64,000 nucleotides of DNA, taken from positions 146,501 to 210,500 of the forward strand of contig CM018036.1 in the NCBI GenBank assembly GCA_008638375.1. Reading direction: 5' to 3'. A program made the position numbers and the translations under genes. This document shows, one piece after another, positions 1 through 10,170 of the stretch. This DNA comes from Nyssa sinensis. Lineage: Eukaryota; Streptophyta; Magnoliopsida; Cornales; Nyssaceae. How positions within the stretch are numbered: position 1 is the first letter of the stretch; each line of letters opens with the position of its first letter. The notes under the pieces were generated by a model. It was not told the origin of the DNA, searched no databases, and was given only the letters and a program-made list of their open reading frames with translations.

Positions 1-1700
1 TGTTAAAAAATAACTTTCAGCTAAAATTTAGTTTTAGCATAGCTAAAATGACTTTTATCATTAGAATTGTTCTAAATAAAAAACAGAGTATTTTTAACTA
101 AAATAGCTGGTCAAAATGACTAGTATTGTTGGAGTTGCTCATAGGAGTATATGGAATTTGGCACCACCCCTTTATCCTTTTTTGGTGCTGTTGGCATGAC
201 AGGAATAGTCTAGTTTTTAACAGGGTAGAACTTCCCCTTATAAATTGAATGTTTCTTTTGTGTTGTAGTACTTGTGCGTTGTAAAAAATTTTCCTCCTTG
301 TATTTATATTTTTGTTGAGGTTTTTTTTTCTTTGGGAGATTTAACTCTTTATTTTTGTAACGGGCTTGCCCCATCAAGACTCTTCTTAATGAGTTATTAC
401 TCATGAAAAAAAATATCTCCCTTTCTCAACTTTGTAGTTTGTAATACAATTTTTGTTTTTAGAGAGAAGAAATTCTCCACTCTATCCATTGAATTTCATG
501 GAATTGACTTCAATTAAAATATTGTTATGCTAGAGCTGATCACTTATCACTTACAGTGTGATCTCACTAGACTTTCTTAACCACTCGATTCCATTTCAAC
601 CAATTCTGATTGAGTAGTTTTGATGCATTCATAACTCCAATATTGGATGTAGCTGGGAGTTATCCATTCTAATTATTAATTTGACTTCAAATATTGTACT
701 ATTCATCCTCTAAGGGAGGACACATTCTCGTATTTATTTTTGATTTGAATTTAATCATGAATAGTAAGAATAGTAAGAGCACCTTCAAGAGGGGATTTAT
801 TTTTTGACCTAAAAAACTCATTTGGCTATTGCTGCTTATGTGTACATCAATGACTTTCAGCATTTTAGAGCAACTCCAAAAATGAGATTTATTTTTGAAT
901 TTAAAAAACTTTTTTGGATGCTGTTATAGTGTTTATGCATACACTAATGGTTCTCAGCATTATACATCACTCTAACAGTAATATCTAAGGGAATATCTAT
1001 TTAATATTTTAATATATTTTTCTCATACTTTTATATCTCTTTTCACCAATCTATTTCTCTTTTTCTTTCAACTAACTTTTGAATCTCATCTCAATAGTAC
1101 CCATATTTATGTCTACTTCTTCACTATTAATGACTGGATTAATAGTAGTTGGAGCCATATTAGTAGTTGGAGGGGATGACTCTCCTCTTAAAGCCACTCT
1201 TAGAGTTGCACTCAAATGGCGGTATTCAAAAGTTGTATTTATCTGATATTTTAATATATTTTTGTCTCACTTTTCTCTTTTTTCACCAATTTATCTTTTT
1301 CTTTTCTAACTAACTTTTGGATTCCCTCTTTCATAGTATTCATATCTACATCTGTTTGGTTACTATTTATGACTGGATTTAAAATAGATAATGGGATGGG
1401 TGCTCTTTGGAGGATGAATGGTGTTACATTGAGAGCCATATTGATAGTTAGAGTGGATGGTTACCCGACCACATTCATTCTTGGAGTTGTTCTAACCAAG
1501 TACATGTAGATATGGATTCCATAGGAGAACGGATTCAAAAATTAGTTAGAAGAGAGAAAGAGATAGATGAGTAGAAAAAGAAAGACAAAAATATATTAAA
1601 ATTTTAAATAAGTGCTTCTTTCCATCCGAGTAAGGTTGGAACTCATTAACACTGTAACAGCACCGAAATTAATTTGTTGAATCCAAAAATAAAACCCTCT
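1..1700. repeat. MITE-like repeat debris upstream of SAUR gene 1
   Basis: No coding region is visible. Two diverged copies of a roughly 230-bp AT-rich unit lie in direct orientation at about 965-1200 and 1225-1460. Both contain a 'taatattttaatatattttt' type stretch, a 'ttttcaccaat' stretch and 'tatgactggatt'. The end of a third copy is inverted at about 1530-1620. Motifs like 'ggagttgctct' and its complement recur at about 130, 870, 1200 and 1485, as expected at the ends of MITEs. The parent transposon family cannot be named. Confidence 0.45.
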
Positions 1701-2384
1701 CTTGGAGTTGCTGTTAGACACCTGGACTGGACGGTAAAGAAATGAAAGACTCCCAAAAAAATAAACACCAGGAGGCATGCCAAATTTAGAGGAACGTTGT
1801 GAGACAGCGGGTGAAACGCCCAACAATTTTTGTTTTTCTTTTTCTTGTTGGGGTGACAGTAGGCTTAGATTCCGCCGTACAAATCGATTCTAACGCTCGC
1901 TGAATCAAAGTTTTTCCAACGTTAATGTCCAAATATACCAAATTAGAAGCATAATACATACTCCTTTGTCTCTCTCATCCGTAAAGATTTCCTTCTACTA
2001 CTCCGAAAACAAAACCCCCAAAAAAAAAATCTTTTTTTTTATTAGCATTTTTTATGGATTTCCAATGATAATATGTAGCTCAAATTTTCAAGAAAAAAAA
2101 ATCTTTAGGATCGATCACTGTTGTAATTCTATTTTATGAGAGGCCTAGTTGATAAATATTGGTAGAACTTGTGGTAATGCATACATAGTTTGTGTGTAAA
2201 TTGTTTTCTAATTTTATAAAAGACGTTATGATTTTGAGAATTTACACAAAATATACAGTTTCTTTCTTTCTTTCTTTTTCGGGGATTGAAAAATGTTTAA
2301 AAAAATTTAGGTGAGCTACGAAAGAATTTGAGCTCCCTAATAACTTGACTAATTATAATTAGCTAGGTTTGGAACTGATTTGCC

Positions 2385-2834
2385 ATGAATTCAAGCAGGA
2401 TGAGACGAGTGATATCATGGCGCATTATCCGGCCCAAGGAAGTTTTCCGGCTAGGGTGGGGTGTGTTTTTGCACTATAAACCTAAGGCTAAAGCCTTAAC
2501 AGGAAAGAAAGCGGGCCTTAATGCTCAAGATCCCAGCAAGGAGTTGTTGGTCGCTGCGGGTGAGATGTCGGACGGACAACAAAATGGGGTGCAAGTTCCA
2601 AGAGGATTCCTGGCGGTTTATGTGGGGCCGGAGCTCCGGAGATTCGTGATACCTGCAACATACCTGTCCATGCCAGACTTTAAGGTTTTGATGGACAGAG
2701 TGGCAGAGGAAGTTGGATATGAGCAAGGAGGAGGATTGAGGATTCCTTGTGAAGAAGAAGAATTTGAGAATATATTGACAAGGTGTCTGGAAGGAAAAAA
2801 AATGATGTCCAAGGTCAGAAAGAAAAGGAATTAG
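2385..2834 (+). CDS. SAUR family auxin-responsive protein (149 aa)
   Basis: This is an intronless small auxin-up RNA protein. Plant SAURs are short, rapidly induced proteins; several inhibit PP2C-D phosphatases and so raise plasma-membrane H+-ATPase activity and cell expansion, but the role of this member is inferred from family only. The SAUR core spans about residues 67-138: 'VPRGFLAVYVGPELRRFVIP', then 'YLSMPDFKVLMDRVAEEVGY', then the 'LRIPCEEEEFENIL' end motif. An N-terminal basic stretch (residues 1-60) and a basic tail lie outside the core. The start at 2385 is the first Met of the frame. A canonical AATAAA lies at about 3002. The gene converges on a second SAUR gene 0.9 kb downstream. 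No auxin-response element was confirmed. Confidence 0.9.
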   Translation: MNSSRMRRVISWRIIRPKEVFRLGWGVFLHYKPKAKALTGKKAGLNAQDPSKELLVAAGEMSDGQQNGVQVPRGFLAVYVGPELRRFVIPATYLSMPDFKVLMDRVAEEVGYEQGGGLRIPCEEEEFENILTRCLEGKKMMSKVRKKRN

Positions 2835-3722
2835 GACTAGTAGGAAGAAGATGATGGATGGATGTCCCTTACGAGGAGGATGATTGATCGTCTTTTGCTT
2901 TGCCTTGCCCTGCCTTTCCCTTGGTCTTATTGATTTCCAAACCATTTGTAATTGTAGGTAGAGGGTCTGCATCCCAAGACAGGCTTTCTGGGTAAAATAT
3001 TAATAAATTCGTCAATAGCCTAGCACCCATTCTTCCTTTTTTTGGCGACGAGGGCGATCAACTTGATTTGTTTTAAGAAATTGTTGGGAATCAGCTAGTG
3101 TATCTTCAATAAACCTTGACACTCTCAAAACAAGCGGCAGTCATTCATTGGAGGTTCATGATAACCTCGCATCCATTTATTAACATCACAAATTCATGTG
3201 ATGAATTTGTTTTATTAAAATGTACCAAGTATTTTGTTTTACAATTTCATAATGGGACTATTAGAGTAGAAATTGTGGTAAAAATTAAATCTCATTCTCA
3301 GTAAATTTTTATTTTTATTTTTTATTTTTTTTGTGGTTGTAAAAGTTGAAATTTTATTAACTGCCCATGTAAGACAGTAAAAGCATCGGGATGGCGGGTG
3401 CGATCACAATAATGCCACATGATTCAATAGAAAAAATTTAGGAACAAAATGATAAAATGGATGGATCATGGGAGCAATATTTTCAGACTCTGCGGCTTCC
3501 TTGATGCAAGTGATAAAACACTAATAACTAGCAAAACATTAAGAGAGAACTCAAAATATTCCTTGGAAGAAGATTAGGATTAATTGGTAATATTGGAGGG
3601 TACATAATTTAGATTTGTTGATTGAATTGAAGAACTCTTATTTGATCTTCTAGCGTGACTCATGCATATCGCCTGAGTGGACTGGAATTAATTCATGCAG
3701 TGCAGCATCGATCAAGAATGAA
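2835..3722. other. Intergenic space between convergent SAUR genes
   Basis: AT-rich 3' flanks of both SAUR genes, with one AATAAA near 3002 for the plus-strand gene. A short open frame at 3116-3304 has no recognisable domain and biased low-complexity composition; I treat it as chance. Nothing else is seen. Confidence 0.6.
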
Positions 3723-4205
3723 TCATCTACACATTTGATGATGGTGTGACCGCGAGGGCGAGCAACAACCACCATTAATCATCTCCTCATGCAAGTAAAA
3801 CACCTCTGATCTCTTGTCTTGTACCATCTTCAAGATCTTCTCAAACACAGGGACTTCACAGGGAATCTTTAGCACTCCCTCTTGTTCAAACCCGAACTCT
3901 TCTTCGGCTTCTCTCAGTAGTTTCCCAAATGCTTGGTGTCCCAGATATCGTGTTGGGATTATGAATCTCTTCAGCTCTTTTCCAACACATACTGCCAGAA
4001 ACCCTTTTGGGACGACCTCATTATTTGAAAAAATGGACCTGTGGGTACTGGAGAGTGTTTTCTTGAGAAACTCAATGCTCTTACTTCCATTGCTGTTCTT
4101 GCTTGGTGCATTAATAATGGCAAGCTTCTTCCACTTTTTGAGCATCTGTTGAAGCCTGACTATCTCACTGATCTTGTTGGACTTCTTTGAGTACTCCATC
4201 TCCAT
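3723..4205 (-). CDS. SAUR family auxin-responsive protein (160 aa)
   Basis: Second intronless SAUR gene, transcribed toward the first. After the N-terminal 'MEMEYSKKSNKISEIVRLQQ' and a basic 'MLKKWKKLA' segment, typical of the longer SAUR subgroup, the core runs from about residue 65: 'VVPKGFLAVCVGKELKRFII', then 'YLGHQAFGKLLREAEEEFGF', then 'LKIPCEVPVFEKIL'. The tail is His/Ser-rich. The open frame extends upstream to 4271, but I place the start at 4205: a TATAAATA box lies at about 4260-4268 on the same strand, so a 4271 start would be upstream of the promoter, and the residues before MEMEY match nothing. The two SAUR proteins are clearly different in sequence, so this is not a very recent tandem duplicate. 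Its function is inferred from the family. Confidence 0.88.
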   Translation of the reverse strand: MEMEYSKKSNKISEIVRLQQMLKKWKKLAIINAPSKNSNGSKSIEFLKKTLSSTHRSIFSNNEVVPKGFLAVCVGKELKRFIIPTRYLGHQAFGKLLREAEEEFGFEQEGVLKIPCEVPVFEKILKMVQDKRSEVFYLHEEMINGGCCSPSRSHHHQMCR

Positions 4206-4255
4206 GTACGTGGTTAATTCTCCTTTGTTTGGGCAAATCTCAAACTGGTGATGAT

Positions 4256-4270
4256 GCACATATTTATACA
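4256..4270 (-). promoter_or_regulatory. Likely TATA box of the minus-strand SAUR gene
   Basis: TATAAATA on the minus strand, about 55-60 bp upstream of the ATG at 4205. This would give a transcription start roughly 25-30 bp upstream of the ATG. The position is seen in the sequence; promoter activity is inferred. Confidence 0.55.
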
Positions 4271-4271
4271 A

Positions 4272-5512
4272 GTCGGAAGCTCTTCTGATCGAATATTATA
4301 TATATATAAGTAACTGTATTTGTGTTTGATTGTAAGTTAAATTTATTAATTAAATTAATTTACACATGGCATTGGTTTCTGATGCAAACTGCCTCAACAG
4401 TCAAAACCCACAAGAGCATCCCCATCTTGTCCTATTCAAATAACTAAAGTCCCAGCTTAATTTGCGTTTGCTCACTGCATTCTCATGTCTATTTAATGTC
4501 ATTAATAATTGATATACAATTATTTAATTCTTTTCTATAAATAGTTTCAACTTTTGTTTATTGTATTTGGGGTGCTTAGAAGATGGAGAAACATAGAAGG
4601 CACGTGAAATGCCCATTTCTTTACAGAGATGAGAGAGCCAGAAAATACTACTTAATATGAGAAGTCCACAACGTGACATGATAGTTAGTATATATATAAT
4701 ATCACATTGAGAATACAAATTAAAACGAAGAAACAGAGTAGAGATAAAATTAACATTTTCGTTTTTATAATAATGCAGATGGAGGAGGATAGTGGTTTTT
4801 TTTTGTCATTTGAGTAATATAATATAGAGAAGGCTTCAATTTACATGTTGGAGTAGTGAGATGTAAGAGCAAATAAAGAAAGATTAGTCATTCTTTGCAA
4901 AGGGTGGTGTTCGAGACATGCATGAACCAAAAGAGGTGCGTGCAGCTGATGATTGAAGGAAATTGGGCGGGCGGTGTCAGGTAAAGGTTTGTCGTAGCTC
5001 CCTATTAAAGGAAGCACAAAGTGAGGTGAATTGGGTCATGTTGCCACCAATCTGCATGCATTATATATATAGTTTCATTTCTTCTCTCTTCTCAGTAGCA
5101 GCAAATAATTGAAAGCCATGATCAGTCCTCTCATCACTAGCTCTTGCTGCATTAACTCATTTTCCTTGGTACGTATAGCTCCCCGTCATGGGCCTTTCTC
5201 ATTCACAGCCAGCACCCACCCACCTTATATGATTGTTTCATGATCATTAGGAATTATCAACATATGAAAGTGATAGTGCGACAGCAAGGACGTACGGGAA
5301 TCAGAAACTAAAAATTCCTAGATTCACCACTATTAATATTGTCTAAACAGCAACATGTCGTCAAGTCTACTTCTTCTTTTTACCTTGTCAAGGCTTTCAT
5401 AATTAAATGGTTCAGATCTTTACACGTGACTTGAAGCCCTTCAAAACCATCAATCCTTTTGCCTTCAAACAATATTTCTTTTATTCATTAACCACGGTGA
5501 TTAAATTTTATT
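4272..5512. other. Upstream region of the minus-strand SAUR gene
   Basis: AT-rich intergenic sequence holding the 5' flank of the SAUR gene at 3723-4205. I see no gene here. Short open frames (for example 4524-4718) show no domain. Confidence 0.6.
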
Positions 5513-5593
5513 CAACACCATCCATTCAATAACCATATGAAAATGCTCACAATGGTTGTAGTGGGGGATATTTACTTTGAATGGATGGTGTTG
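5513..5593. repeat. Perfect 17-bp inverted repeat with 47-bp loop
   Basis: The arms are caacaccatccattcaa at 5513-5529 and its exact reverse complement at 5577-5593. The right arm overlaps the left end of the decayed Tat element's LTR fragment (TGTTGGAGTC at about 5589). It may be a small MITE or a footprint at the insertion edge. Confidence 0.7.
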
Positions 5594-5765
5594 GAGTCAA
5601 TTTCAGAATGATAGAATTAATGATGATGAGTTCTCGCATCGCAAACCTGCAAAATTAGAATGGTTAAGGGTTATTCGGTGAAAAACTCTCTAATAAATTA
5701 GTCAGTTAAGTCTTAGAGAGTGGAACTATAACTTAGACCAGTAAAGTTGAGCATACCTCTGATGA
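5589..5765 (-). repeat. Partial 3' LTR of Tat element A
   Basis: About 175 bp are co-linear with 9872-10055, with many substitutions, beginning with TGTTGGAGTC. The similarity stops at 'gagcatacct' and is followed directly by RT-derived sequence, so most of the LTR is gone. Confidence 0.7.
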
Positions 5766-5774
5766 ATAATTTAG

Positions 5775-6233
5775 GCCGGTATAGTCCACACAAACTCTCC
5801 ACTTTTTATTTTTTTTCCTGGCCAACACAGTGTTGGCTAACTATTCTAGATGGAAGATCTATCTAATCATATTTGCATTCAGAAGTCACTTTATCTTATC
5901 ATTGATGATCTCATGGTGTTTTGGAGCAAATAATGTTCTCCTTTGTTGTACAACATGATGTTTTGGATCTATCATGAGTTTGTGTGAGATGAAATGGGAT
6001 CAATACCTCTCATGTCCTTTACACTCCAAGCAAAAACTGAATTATTTTCCTTAAGAAAGGATATTAATGGGTGTTTTCCTCTGAATTCAGAACCTAGTTG
6101 GATGACTTTATTAGGATCCTAAGGTCTAGTTGCATTTTTTGGACCTCTTTTTGGGTTGGGACTGAACTGCTACATCCCACGGGATTGAGTGGTTCCACTA
6201 TCTTTAAAGGGCATTTTCCCATTATCCATCAGG
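5775..6233 (-). pseudogene. Reverse transcriptase N-terminal remnant, element A
   Basis: The minus-strand translation, with frameshifts and stops, parallels the RT start of the other Tat element: a 'NTMRSSMIR' segment matches the region before the 'KWRVCVDYT' motif, and a 'KWRV'-like motif is visible near 5800. It is a truncated, non-functional remnant. Confidence 0.6.
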
Positions 6234-6238
6234 CCTAC

Positions 6239-7157
6239 TAATGTGAACCCCGCCAAAATAACGAGACCCGACAACGAAGAGAAACCCAAGATCGTTCCAC
6301 AATCATATCTGAATGACAGATCTCGACCCGTTGTTTACGACAAACAAGAACTTTGGTGTATATGACCTCAACCTGTTGTTTAGTGCGAAACAAGAACCTC
6401 GGTATAAGGAAGACACTACAAATGGTGGTGGAAATCCGTTTGATAAGTCGTTGGTGAACGCCACAGGAAATCCCGATAAGTTCAGATAGTTCTTCAAAGA
6501 ACTGCAGAGAAAATACTCCCCAAAAATTTACTGAATAATCATCTGCCTCCAAATGCGGCTACGAGTTCTTTTTAAAACACTCTATGAAAACCTAGGGCCG
6601 AATAAGGCCTACATTAAATAAAAGATATGAGCTGAACATCTTCAGGTCCAAAACATCCTAAACTACCGACTAAAACTAATTAACAGAAATCCACTAAATA
6701 AATAAAATTTCGCGCAGCCAAAACGTCATCAGTGCAAGTGCAGCAACTTCAAGCCCGATTTCGACCTTGATTCAATCCGAATTGTGAAAAACTCAAAACA
6801 TGAAAGTTGTAGAACTATTTCTTGGATTTCCACAGAAGCTTGAGTCATTTCAATCGAAGCTCGGATGAGAGAGTTATTCCCAGATTACGAAGCGACGTCG
6901 AAACTGTACGAAAATCACCCAACTAGCGTTTTTGTGCACTTAAATTCTTAGCTCTCGACCTTGTGATTGGCCCATCTGAAACTTGTAAAGGATCTTTAAG
7001 ACTCGGTCCACCATGGTGCCCATCATTCCCCCTCTCTTCAAAAGGATTCGACCTCGAATCTTTAAGACTCGGTCCATTATGGTGCCCATCATTCCCCCTC
7101 TCTTCAAAAGGCTACGACCTCTAATCTTTAAAACTCGGTCCACCATGGTGCCCATCA
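6239..7157 (-). mobile_element. Solo LTR inserted in element A, with CCTAC duplication
   Basis: About 0.92 kb interrupts element A between its protease/linker and RT sequences. CCTAC occurs at 6234-6238 and again at 7158-7162, consistent with a 5-bp target-site duplication. On the minus strand the insert runs from TGATGGGCACCATGG to GGCGGGGTTCACA (with three extra bases at the left end), so it has TG...CA type termini. No gag or pol lies inside. Its 5' end contains a 66-bp tandem repeat, listed separately. Confidence 0.6.
6985..7157. repeat. 66-bp tandem repeat, about 2.6 copies
   Basis: The unit contains 'ctttaagactcggtcca', 'atggtgcccatcattccccc' and 'tctcttcaaaagg'. Copies begin near 6992, 7058 and 7124. 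Read on the minus strand, each unit ends in a purine run (AAGAGAGGGGGAA) immediately followed by TGATGGGCACC, the presumed start of the LTR. Confidence 0.85.
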
Positions 7158-7189
7158 CCTACCCTCAAGAGTTTATCACCTTTGGGTGT

Positions 7190-8258
7190 CTTCTGTAATT
7201 GTTATTTCGAAGTCCTTGTCTTTAGGACAATGACATAACACTCCTTTAAAGTTTGTTGGAAGCCTTTAACGGTAACCACTTTATCCCCTTGCACGAACTT
7301 TAAACATTGATGGAGGATTGAGGTGACACCATGCATTCCATGAATTCAAGGTTTGCCTAGGATCATGTTGTATGGGTAATGATGACAATTTGCCCAGCCC
7401 TGCCCCGGCCCCCCAGCCCTACCCCTAATGGGGCAGGTATAGAGTATTCATAAACGGAGTTGGGATAGGATTAGAATAGAGCTTTTAAAACTCCATCGGG
7501 TTCAGGGCAGGGTCGGGGGATGGTCACCCCACCTCGTTTATATTTTAATTTTTTTTATCCTTATATATAATATATTTACTAATAAATCACATTATAAAAA
7601 AAATTTAGTTTTAAAGTTTTTATATCACACTACTATTATTTTTTATTGTATTGGTTATTTTGTCAATAAAAGTTTAATTTACCTACCAAAATAAATTTTT
7701 TAACTTACTGAAGAAAAAAAAAATTGCGGTTGGGAACGAGGTCGGGAAATGTAAATGGGATCGGGGTAAATGGCAACGGGACGAGATTGAGGACAGGGAA
7801 CATAAACAGGGTTGGGGTTGGGGAAGGGGCACCTCGCCCCATTGCCATTCCTATGTATAGGGATGTGGTGTCCAGAATTATTAGTTATGTAATTAGGGTT
7901 TTCTAATCTTCACCCTCTCTAATGATGGCTGGGAGTTTGATTGTTCCCATGGGGCAATTTAGTTCCTATTGAAGCCCACCATCATAGCTATACTTGGGTA
8001 CACCTCTTTCGATTCTATCTTTATCTTCTGGAACATGAAGTTAAACAACACGTTAGCCATGCTCGATGTGTTAACAAGAACCCTTTTAATCTCAAAGTTA
8101 GAAACTTTTAACGAAATTACCAAAGAGTCGTTATGGGGGAGGTGCACCTTTGCCAGGTCTACTTCTGTGAATTGGATTTGAGGTGCAAGCTTCTGCTTCT
8201 TTTCAATAGCATTGATGTTATGGAAAAATAGTTCAACCCTCGAGCATACCTCTTCCAA
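7190..8258 (-). pseudogene. Retropepsin-type protease remnant, element A
   Basis: The 7959-8258 part reads 'IQFTEVDLAKVHLPHNDSLV' and then 'VLVNTSSMANVLF', co-linear with 'VLVDTGSSINVLF' in the second Tat element. The active-site D-T-G is therefore N-T-S here, which should abolish aspartic protease activity. After the MITE the coding resumes with a 'YNMILGKP' type segment near 7370-7340, matching 'YNVIIGRP' in the other copy. Confidence 0.75.
7378..7858. mobile_element. GC-ended MITE, probably hAT type
   Basis: A roughly 475-bp insertion in the protease region of element A. Its ends are imperfect inverted repeats: the left end carries 'aatgatgacaatttgccc' plus a C-rich run, and the right end, read in reverse, carries 'ataggaatggcaatggggc'. 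The centre is AT-rich with no transposase. Flanks resemble an 8-bp target duplication, GTATGGGT on the left and GTATAGGG on the right, with one shift. Protease-like coding continues on both sides. The hAT assignment rests on the 8-bp flank length and terminal pattern only. Confidence 0.55.
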
Positions 8259-8408
8259 GCCCTAATATTTGACATTCCGACCTTGGTATCATCGGTGTGC
8301 AGGACATAGATCACGTGAGGGGACTGCCACCCAACCTTTTGGTTATCAGGCCCCGAAGGTCTATTTTCTAGTTGCCTATGAGGTTATCGAGCTTCCTGAT
8401 GCTTGGGC

Positions 8409-9233
8409 CTAGTCTCTGTTTGCATGTACTCTCGAAGCTTTCCCCTGGATCAAGTCTTCTATTGTTTGCTTCAGAACATGACACTCGTTGGTGGTATGGT
8501 CGTGATCTTTATAGAAGTCACAATACTTGTTCTTATTTCCCTTCTCAGCATTTTCTTTGAGTCGATTTGGCCATCTGAGGTCCTCTCTGGCCTGGATCTG
8601 ATGGAAAATGTGCTTCAATAGGCATTTAGAGGGGTATATATGTTACTTTTCTTAGGGGACTAATTGGGTTGTTCCTTTCATTTTGGCCTTTCTAAGCCCA
8701 GACGTCTCTTTTTCTCCTTTCTGAACTTTTGGCAAAGCCTGTTCTTCCTTCCAAGATTGTTCCATAGCATCTGTAGAAGAGCTTTTTACATCTTCCAAGT
8801 TAATGTACTTCTGGGCTTTCAAGAGCAATTCTGGTATACTTGCTGTAAGACTTTTCAGGAATGAGTCCTCAAACCTTCCAAGTATCAGATCAGCGGTCAA
8901 AGCTATTACAGTGAACCTCTCTTCATATCCTTCTACAAAAGTTTGTTCCAAACTAAACCTTCCGATAAAGTCCCTAAGGGTTTCACCTATGGTTTGTTTG
9001 ATGGTTAAAAGGAATGTTGACCCATTTTTGAGCCTTTTGCTCATAATGAAACAATTTACGAACTTACAACTTAAAACTTTGAACGTTGAGATTGAGTTCA
9101 GAGGGAGATGATGGAACCATTTTAGAGCTGGACCCGTAAGGCTGGTACTAAAGGAATAACACATAAGTGTGTCAGTGTCGCCATGAATTGCCATCGTATG
9201 GTGACAGTGTGACAAATTATCGAAAAGATCCAA
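8409..9233 (-). pseudogene. Gag remnant, element A
   Basis: 8652-9233 is an open 193-codon stretch with Retrotrans_gag features: 'CYSFSTSLTGPALKWFHHLP', then 'IKQTIGETLRDFIGRF'. Downstream, at 8409-8618, a nucleocapsid-like motif 'KYCDFYKDHDHTTNECHVLK' has Cys/His spacing like that of the second Tat element (CDFHNEHGYTTDEC). A frame break near 8650-8618 separates the two parts. Confidence 0.8.
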
Positions 9234-9871
9234 AATTCTATCATATAATTCAAATTTTGATAGGATGAACTTCTAAGGGCATTCTTCCGCCATGACTTTC
9301 GAACTAAAAGGAGTTTCAGGCATGTCGAACAAGGAGAGAGTATTAGTACTACCCATTAAGTTGTTGTAGGGTTTTACCCTTGGCGACTTCCTGGGAGTTT
9401 ACCGTCCATTCCGTTCTTTGTTGAGACCTAGATTGGTGTTGGGAATGAGATGGATGGACATAAGTTGAGTCCTTTGATGTTGCTCATAGTTATCATTGTT
9501 GTCCAAATTGTCAGCTTGCAGGGGCTGGGGCAAAGGATCTCCATGCGTTGTTGATTTTGTTGAAGCTAAGGCTATTGATCCTGAATCAGTAGCTGCTGGT
9601 TATGGGCCGGTGGTGGTTACTTTTGGGTTGGGTTGTGTTGTTGGTTTTGGACCCAATTGTCCATCGCCTAGTTCAGTGTTTCAATTTGTTGGGCCAAAAG
9701 TCCATCCTTCCGTTTGTAAGATTCAGAGCAAGCTCATGGTTGCTAGAATGCCTGGCATTACACGATTGTTACGACAGCAACGATGGTTCCTTTGTCTAAG
9801 ATGAAGTTTTGGAGCCATTGATATCATGTAATTTATAATAGGAAACCAACATTTCCCATAGACAACACTAT

Positions 9872-10170
9872 TGTTGGAGTCAATTTATGAATGATGGAAT
9901 CAATGATGATGAGTTTCCCAATCACAAACCTGCAAAAATAGAATGGTTAAGGGATACTGGAGAAAGTCTGGTGAAGAATCCTTTAATGGCTAAGTCAATT
10001 GAGCATATTAAAGGTTGGAACTCTAACTTAGGCCAAGAAAGTTGAGCATACCTTGAGGTGTAAGGTTGCACTCTTTTTATAGGAGGAGTGCATAAGCCAC
10101 TCCTAATAGGATTCAAATGAGAAAAAAACTTAGGATTGTGATTATTCCTTTGTGGTAGTTTCCTAATTGG
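9872..10170 (-). repeat. 5' LTR of Tat element A
   Basis: Begins TGTTGGAGTC on the plus strand and matches the partial copy at 5589. Just left of it (about 9850-9870), the minus strand reads a PBS-like 'GTTGTCTATGGGAA', comparable to the PBS of the second element. The outer limit is not resolved. Confidence 0.55.

Larger units (their letters stand above)
5589..10170 (-). mobile_element. Decayed Tat-lineage Ty3/gypsy retrotransposon (element A)
   Basis: On the minus strand the order is LTR (about 10170-9872), PBS-like sequence, gag (9233-8409), protease (8258-7190, interrupted), a fragment of RT (about 6220-5775), then a partial LTR copy (5589-5765). The two LTR pieces share the start 'tgttggagtcaattt', then 'aatgatgatgag', 'aacctgcaaaa' and 'agaatggttaaggg', in the same orientation. 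RNase H, integrase and most of RT are missing, so an internal deletion has joined mid-RT to the 3' LTR. Frameshifts and stops are frequent. The gag and protease are closely similar in order and wording to the better preserved element at 20550-38929. The right limit is uncertain: 10170 is a guess from a 'ttttaca' end. Confidence 0.7.

Noticed and set aside
4206..4271. Longer start for the minus-strand SAUR (Met at 4271)
   Set aside because: It lies upstream of a TATAAATA box, and the extra residues are not SAUR-like.
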